NCBI GenBank assembly: GCA_009691705.1
Contig: SIAR01000006.1
Span: 19,254-83,253 of the forward strand
Length of the DNA stretch: 64,000 nucleotides
Direction: 5' to 3'
DNA from: Phycisphaerales bacterium
Lineage (GTDB): Bacteria; Planctomycetota; Phycisphaerae; Phycisphaerales; SM1A02
Positions 59,946-64,000 of this stretch are shown here, piece by piece (positions within the stretch are counted from its first letter, which is position 1; every line of letters starts with the position of its first letter). The notes below the pieces were generated by a model. The model was not told the DNA's origin. It did no database searches and saw only the letters and a program-made list of their open reading frames with translations. A program made the position numbers and the translations under genes.

Positions 59946-60626
59946 TTACTTCTTCTTCTCTGCGGGCTTCTTGGCGTCGCCTGCACCATCTGCAGCGCCT
60001 TCTTCCTTCTTGGCAGTGAGCACTTCTGGGGCGGCAGCGACTACAGCAGTTGCGGCAGCTTCGCCGGCAGCTTCTTCGAGCACCACAACAACGCGCGCGA
60101 GCGCTGCGTGCGGATTGCTGACGGCAGTGACGCCAGCGTCCATCTTCAGTTCAGCAACGGTAAAGATGTCTCCCGGCATGTGGGTGAGGTCGATGCGAAT
60201 CGACTCAGGAATGTCGCGCACCTTGCAACGCACTTGCAGTTCAGAAATGTCATGGGTCAAGACTGATCCAGGACGTTTGGCAGATTCTGGAGTGCCGATG
60301 AAGTTGAGTGAGACCGAGACGGTCACGACTTCATCGAGATTTACCCGCGAAAAGTCGACGTGAATGACGTTGTCGCCCATCCACCCGAATTGCAGTTCTT
60401 TCACGAGGCAGGTCTCGCTCTTGTCAGCGAGCTTCACTTCGAAGACGTGCAATCCGCGGCGCAGCGATGAGAGAATCAACTTCTCATTGACGGCAACAGA
60501 GACAACGGCACCGCCGTGACCATAGATCACAGCTGGCATTTGCCCCAGAGCGCGCAGGCGCTTGGTGTAACGGGATCCCAGACGCTCACGGGGCTGGGCT
60601 TCAAGAACGGGTACTTCATGACTCAT
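59946..60626 (-). CDS. rplY: Ribosomal protein L25/CTC family
   Basis: 226 residues, the long CTC type with an N-terminal 5S-rRNA-binding domain (RERLGSRYTKRLRALGQMPAVIYGHG, ELQFGWMGDNVIHVDFSRVNLDEVV) and a C-terminal beta domain (GSVLTHDISELQVRC, ESIRIDLTHMPGDIFTVAEL). It ends in an Ala/Lys/Glu tail. AGGAG precedes the ATG. The prs-rplY-pth order is common across bacteria. Confidence 0.95.
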   Translation of the reverse strand: MSHEVPVLEAQPRERLGSRYTKRLRALGQMPAVIYGHGGAVVSVAVNEKLILSSLRRGLHVFEVKLADKSETCLVKELQFGWMGDNVIHVDFSRVNLDEVVTVSVSLNFIGTPESAKRPGSVLTHDISELQVRCKVRDIPESIRIDLTHMPGDIFTVAELKMDAGVTAVSNPHAALARVVVVLEEAAGEAAATAVVAAAPEVLTAKKEEGAADGAGDAKKPAEKKK

Positions 60627-60653
60627 AAGAAATCTCCTAGTTGCAAAGTGGAA

Positions 60654-61637
60654 CTAACGCTTGATCGCGGCGCCATGGGTAAACAGCGCCGAAATCGACT
60701 GATCATGGTGAATGCGATGCACGGCTTCGCCCAAGAGCGGAGCAATTGACAGTGTTGTCAGCTTCGACTCAATCGCTTTGTGGCGATGGCCAGCTGGAAT
60801 CGTGTCTGTGGCGACGACGCTTGCGATGGGTCCTGCGAGCAAGCGCTCGCAGGCCATCCCGACGAATAGTCCGTGTGTGCAGGCAACGTGCACTGCCTTG
60901 GCGCCTTCTTCCATCACGACGCGGGCGGCTTCGCAGACGGTGCCTGCGGTCGAAATCATGTCATCAAACATCAGCACCGTCGTCCCTTCGACTGAGCCGA
61001 TGAGATTCTTCACCGAGACTTTCGACCCCGTGTGACGACGCTTGTCGATGATCGCGAGGTCTGCGCCCAGCAAGTTGGCGTACATGTTGGCGACCTTCAC
61101 ATTGCCAACGTCTGGTGAGACGATGGTGAGTTCGCCCAATTCGCCGCGAATGCCCCGGAAGTGTTCACTGATCACGGGAGCCGCACTCAAGTGATCAACT
61201 GGAATGTCGAAAAAGCCCTGAATCTGCGGGGCGTGCAGATCCATGCAGAGCACGCGCTGCGCACCCGCGGTAGTGATGAGGTTGGCCACGAGTTTCGCAG
61301 TGATCGGCACGCGTCCCTCGTCTTTGCGGTCTTGCCTGGCGTATCCGAAGTATGGAATCACCGCGGTGATGCGACGGGCGCTCGCGCGACGCAAGCAGTC
61401 GATGAAGACCAAGAGTTCCATGATCGTCTGATTCACAGGATCGCTCGTCGACTGCACGATGTAGCAGTCGCGCCCCCGCACATCTTCATCGAGCTTGACG
61501 ATGAGTTCGCCATCTGGAAAGACTGTCGTCTGCGCCTTGCCGATTGGAAGTTCGAGGTGTTCGCACATCGACTGCGCAAGTGCGCGGCCGGTCGATCCAG
61601 CAAAAATCTTGAGTTGTTCTCGGTCGCTCGCGCTCAT
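60654..61637 (-). CDS. prs: Ribose-phosphate pyrophosphokinase
   Basis: 327 residues from ATG 61637 (MSASDREQLKIFAGSTGRAL), whose first bases overlap the glmU-like stop by 4 bp. TTVFPDGELIVKLDEDVRGRD, ITAVIPYFGYARQDRKD, VLCMDLHAPQIQGFFDIPVDHL and the PRPP loop VLMFDDMISTAGT are all present. It makes PRPP from ribose-5-phosphate and ATP for nucleotide, His and Trp synthesis. Full length. Confidence 0.97.
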   Translation of the reverse strand: MSASDREQLKIFAGSTGRALAQSMCEHLELPIGKAQTTVFPDGELIVKLDEDVRGRDCYIVQSTSDPVNQTIMELLVFIDCLRRASARRITAVIPYFGYARQDRKDEGRVPITAKLVANLITTAGAQRVLCMDLHAPQIQGFFDIPVDHLSAAPVISEHFRGIRGELGELTIVSPDVGNVKVANMYANLLGADLAIIDKRRHTGSKVSVKNLIGSVEGTTVLMFDDMISTAGTVCEAARVVMEEGAKAVHVACTHGLFVGMACERLLAGPIASVVATDTIPAGHRHKAIESKLTTLSIAPLLGEAVHRIHHDQSISALFTHGAAIKR

Positions 61638-62464
61638 GGTCGTGCCTCGGTGGGTTGGGTCGAACACGCCCGTGCAGTGGTCGTGGTTCGGCAGGATGTT
61701 CGAGATTGCAGAATCGCCGACACCTCGGCGAGTTGCGCCGGAGTGTTGACGGAAAGAACTTCTTCTGGTGGAACGGCATCAACGACTTGCACGGTGCGTC
61801 CCGCGCGCTTGAGGAGTCCAAAGACATCGGTGATGTAGTACTCGCCGTTGGCATTGCGATTGTCGACATGCGCGAGCGTGTCGAGCAGGGCGCCCGTGGC
61901 GAAGCAGTAGTAGGACGGGTTGATCTCGCGAATCATGCGCTGAGCGGGCGAGCAATCTTTTTGCTCAACGATTGCTCTAAACGCCCCGGATTCATCGCGC
62001 GAAATGCGTCCGTAGCCATCGGCGTCAGGGATCACACTGGTGGCGAGTGTCGCGGCGGCGTTTGCAGTGGTGTGTGTGGCGAGGATCGCAGCGATCGTTG
62101 CCGGCGTGATGAGTGGTCCATCGCCGCAGAGCACCAGCACCGGGCGATCGGCAGCATCATCTTTGAGCAGGGGACGCGCTTGATCGACGGCGTGACCCGT
62201 GCCCAACTGCGGAGACTGCGTCACAAACTCGATCTGGGCGGGGTGCGCGGCGAAGTGTGCGCGAACGATTTCTTCTTGGTGTCCAACGACCAACACGATG
62301 CGCGTTGCTCCCGCAGCGCGTGCCGCGTCGACCACCCATTCAACAAGTGGTTTGCCAAATGCCACGTGCATCACTTTGGGAAGGTCGCTGTTCATGCGCG
62401 TGCCCTTGCCAGCGGCAAGAATCACCGCGGTGATCGACTGTGAAGTTGAATTCGTCGTCTTCAT
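61634..62464 (-). CDS. GlmU-type UDP-N-acetylglucosamine pyrophosphorylase, N-terminal domain only
   Basis: 276 residues. The nucleotidyltransferase domain is complete: AVILAAGKGTRMNSDLPKVMH, VTQSPQLGTGHAVDQA, VLCGDGPLI, DGYGRISRDESGAFRAIVEQKD, NPSYYCFATGAL and NGEYYITDVF. GlmU is normally about 450 residues with a left-handed beta-helix acetyltransferase; that half is missing here and the reading frame ends coupled to prs. The acetylation of glucosamine-1-phosphate must be done by another protein. The tRNA-Gln gene lies 78 bp upstream. Confidence 0.9.
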   Translation of the reverse strand: MKTTNSTSQSITAVILAAGKGTRMNSDLPKVMHVAFGKPLVEWVVDAARAAGATRIVLVVGHQEEIVRAHFAAHPAQIEFVTQSPQLGTGHAVDQARPLLKDDAADRPVLVLCGDGPLITPATIAAILATHTTANAAATLATSVIPDADGYGRISRDESGAFRAIVEQKDCSPAQRMIREINPSYYCFATGALLDTLAHVDNRNANGEYYITDVFGLLKRAGRTVQVVDAVPPEEVLSVNTPAQLAEVSAILQSRTSCRTTTTARACSTQPTEARP

Positions 62465-62542
62465 TGTGATGCTGGTTGGAACGAGTTGATGCGAGTCGTG
62501 CCGAAGCGCGTTGTCTGAAGTCGGCGGCGCGAAAAGAGTGAA

Positions 62543-62613
62543 TTAGCCCACCTTGATTCGAACAAGGACTAAGAGAACCAAAATCTCCTGTGCTACCTTT
62601 ACACCATGGGCCA
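62543..62613 (-). tRNA. tRNA-Gln(UUG)
   Basis: A complete 71-nt cloverleaf on the minus strand. Acceptor TGGCCCA pairs with TGGGCTA (one G-T), D stem GTGT/GCAC with loop AAAGGTA (G18-G19 present), anticodon stem GGAGA/TCTCT with loop TTTTGGT giving anticodon TTG at 62581-62579, a 4-nt variable loop, and T stem CCTTG/CAAGG with loop TTCGAAT. The discriminator base is A. CCA is not encoded (AATTCAC follows), so it needs tRNA nucleotidyltransferase. It lies just upstream of the glmU-like gene on the same strand. Confidence 0.96.
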
Positions 62614-62982
62614 ATCGAATCGTGCCGAATTTAGATCATGCATCTCGCGTTGTGAGATGGGGCGCACTGCGAGTCGGAGCCACCGTGCGTCCTCGGTAGG
62701 CACCGCGCCGGATTCATCCGACGACGGAAACGCTCGACGCGGGGTCGGGCGTCCATCGCTGGGACCCTTGCCGCGGCTTCCTCGAGGCTGGAGTGTCCCT
62801 TGGCCGCGCCAAGACACCCCTTGCGGCGCCGCTGATTTCAAGTCAACCTTGAGATCATCCGTCACCGACGGCCCTTCATTGAGGAGCGGAGAAGTTACCC
62901 AAAAAGTCGCGATTCGCAAGGGGAAGCAGGTGGTTCTTCCGACCGCCATCAGTCAAACGACTCTTCTACGAGAGTCGCGCGG
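62614..62982. other. Hairpin-rich intergenic region, possible structured RNA or aat leader
   Basis: 369 bp between tRNA-Gln (minus) and aat (plus) without a supported protein gene. It is packed with short perfect inverted repeats: CATCTC/GAGATG (62641-62659), GTGTC-TTGGC/GCCAA-GACAC (62793-62817), GCGGCGCCGC (62823-62832), TCAAG/CTTGA (62838-62852), CCGTC/GACGG (62859-62871) and CGACTCT/AGAGTCG (62958-62977), the last just before the aat ATG. I could not match RNase P RNA, tmRNA, 6S or SRP RNA. Strand unknown. Confidence 0.4.
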
Positions 62983-63600
62983 ATGAGTTCGGGGGATCCC
63001 GTCGAATTGGTGCTCGCGGCATACAGAGGCGGCGCGTTCCCTATGGCCGACCCCGTTTCTGGCGAGATTGAGTTCTTTTCATGCGATCCAAGGTGCATCA
63101 TGCCACTCGAACTCGGTGCACTTAAGGTCTCGAAGTCTCTCAACCGTGTCTACCGCAGCGGCAAGTTTCGAGTGCTCATCAACACAGCGTTTGATCAGGT
63201 GATCGCTGCGTGCGCCCACGACCGCTCCATCGATAACCGCTCATGGATTTCGAGCGACCTCGCGAAGCTCTACACACTGCTGCACGGGCGCGGCCATGCC
63301 CACTCGGTTGAGGCGTGGCTCGGGGAGGCGCTGGTGGGCGGGTTGTACGGCGTTGCGATTGGTGGAGTGTTCTTTGGCGAGAGCATGTTTAGCCGTCCAA
63401 CTGAAGGAGGGCGCGACGCGAGCAAAGTCTGCTTGATCACCCTTGTGAATCGCTTGCGCGCGCGCGGATTTCAACTCTTGGATTGTCAGTACGCCAACCC
63501 GCACATGCTCTCACTCGGGGCGGTTGAGGTCGCCGCCAGCGCCTACATGGAGCGGCTCGCGGTGGCAATCGACTCTAAGGGCGCAGGGCCATTTTGTTGA
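62983..63600 (+). CDS. aat: Leucyl/phenylalanyl-tRNA--protein transferase
   Basis: 205 residues, shorter than the E. coli protein (234) because the N-terminal region is reduced. The fold signature is present: VLAAYRGGAFPMADPVSGEIEFFSCDPR, HAHSVEAWLGEALVGGLYGVAIGGVFFGESMFSR (core GGLYGVAIGxxFFGESMFS) and FQLLDCQYANPHMLSLGA. It adds Leu or Phe to the N-terminus of proteins with basic N-terminal residues, marking them for ClpS/ClpAP. A hairpin directly precedes the ATG and no Shine-Dalgarno is visible. Confidence 0.95.
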   Translation: MSSGDPVELVLAAYRGGAFPMADPVSGEIEFFSCDPRCIMPLELGALKVSKSLNRVYRSGKFRVLINTAFDQVIAACAHDRSIDNRSWISSDLAKLYTLLHGRGHAHSVEAWLGEALVGGLYGVAIGGVFFGESMFSRPTEGGRDASKVCLITLVNRLRARGFQLLDCQYANPHMLSLGAVEVAASAYMERLAVAIDSKGAGPFC

Positions 63601-63641
63601 ACGGCGCGCGACGCGAACCCACTCGCTGCGGTGAGCCCTCG

Positions 63642-63684
63642 CTGCGGTGAGATTGTGCGGTTCAACAGTCGATTCTCACCGCAG
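63642..63684. terminator. Hairpin between convergent aat and ychF
   Basis: CTGCGGTGAGA at 63642-63652 pairs perfectly with TCTCACCGCAG at 63674-63684 around a 21-nt loop. A second copy of CTCGCTGCGGTGAG lies just upstream at 63622-63635, so the left arm is duplicated and two alternative stems could form. It lies between two convergent genes, where a bidirectional terminator is expected, but neither side carries a clear T-run. Confidence 0.4.
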
Positions 63685-63742
63685 TGGGGCAGAGTTGGTT
63701 CACGCGCATGACATGCGCGGTGGCTCTCGCCCATCCCAGCCA

Positions 63743-64000
63743 TCAAACATTGAACAAGAAGTGCACGACGTCGCCATCCTTCATGACGTAGGCCTTGCCT
63801 TCGCTGCGAATGCGACCAGCTTCGCGGATCGCCTTCTCACTCTTGAGGTCAAAGAGATCTTTGACCGCGTAGACCTCGGCGCGGATGAATCCCTTCTCGA
63901 AATCGGTGTGGATGACGCCCGCAGCTTGTGGTGCGGTGAATCCCTTGTGAATCGTCCACGCGCGAATCTCTTTTTCGCCCGCAGTGAAGTACGACTGCAG
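63743..64000 (-). CDS. ychF: Ribosome-binding ATPase YchF, C-terminal part
   Basis: The last 85 or so residues of a gene that continues past the right edge. The visible sequence is the TGS domain: [43 protein letters not shown], then [18 protein letters not shown] and the stop at 63743-63745. This end is almost invariant in YchF/OLA1, a GTPase-fold protein that prefers ATP and binds ribosomes. The nucleotide-binding part is outside the window. Confidence 0.95.
   Translation of the reverse strand: MQSYFTAGEKEIRAWTIHKGFTAPQAAGVIHTDFEKGFIRAEVYAVKDLFDLKSEKAIREAGRIRSEGKAYVMKDGDVVHFLFNV

Noticed and set aside
62614..62982. RNase P RNA, tmRNA, 6S or SRP RNA
   Set aside because: I looked on both strands for GAGGAAAGTCC-type, tRNA-like-end and SRP-loop motifs and found none.
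62606..62986. Plus-strand frame of 126 codons overlapping the aat start by 4 bp
   Set aside because: Its first codons lie in the tRNA-Gln gene, composition is Arg/Ser-rich without a conserved motif, and codon use is unlike its neighbours. The ATGA overlap is probably chance.

Overview
The window looks like chromosomal DNA from a planctomycete, most likely of the Phycisphaerae. This is an inference from gene content, not from a marker phylogeny. The clues are a planctomycete-type sigma-70 protein, a von Willebrand A/ExbB/ExbD/giant periplasmic protein cluster, a GHQP-motif (BshC-like) protein, a spc operon without rpmD, an L17 with a long internal insertion, and moderately GC-rich DNA. There are no insertion sequences, prophage genes or CRISPR arrays. 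Genes are tightly packed and many neighbours overlap by 4 bp (ATGA), which points to translational coupling.

Layout. Positions 1-14.2 kb hold, on the minus strand, prfB with a programmed +1 frameshift, a glycogen-debranching enzyme and a GH63-like glucosidase that runs off the left edge. Next comes a plus-strand run: lysS, a transglutaminase-like protein, NAD(P)H-hydrate dehydratase and an OB-fold/HD exoribonuclease. A four-gene minus operon follows (exported protein, lipoprotein, GT2 glycosyltransferase, GHQP protein). Positions 14.2-29.8 kb hold one long S10-spc-alpha superoperon from rpsJ to rplQ, including secY, map, infA, rpmJ and rpoA. It has a good promoter at the left end and a very strong hairpin terminator at the right end, inside the 3' end of pheS. 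rpmD, rpsD and adk are absent. S14 and L36 have both lost most of their zinc ligands, and S5, L15, L29 and IF-3 carry low-complexity C-terminal tails.

Positions 29.8-43.3 kb hold pheS (minus), a sigma-factor-like gene with a small partner (plus), and a minus-strand block thrS-infC followed by argR-C-B-F-G-H(A)-J. The arginine operon starts with ArgR and has tandem ARG boxes lying over its promoter. ArgH is fused to an N-acetylglutamate synthase-type GNAT domain.

Positions 43.6-47.8 kb hold pyrH-frr, a secreted beta-helix/PA14 protein and nrdR. Positions 47.9-56.8 kb hold a seven-gene plus-strand operon: vWA protein, exported protein, ExbB, two ExbD proteins and two very large envelope proteins. 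I think this is the least-described system in the window. The last part holds a Cys/Met PLP enzyme, ssb, and the minus-strand block tRNA-Gln(UUG)-glmU(N-domain only)-prs-rplY-pth-rpsF, then aat (plus) and the 3' end of ychF. A hairpin-rich 369-bp stretch between the tRNA and aat has no convincing gene and may encode a structured RNA or leader.
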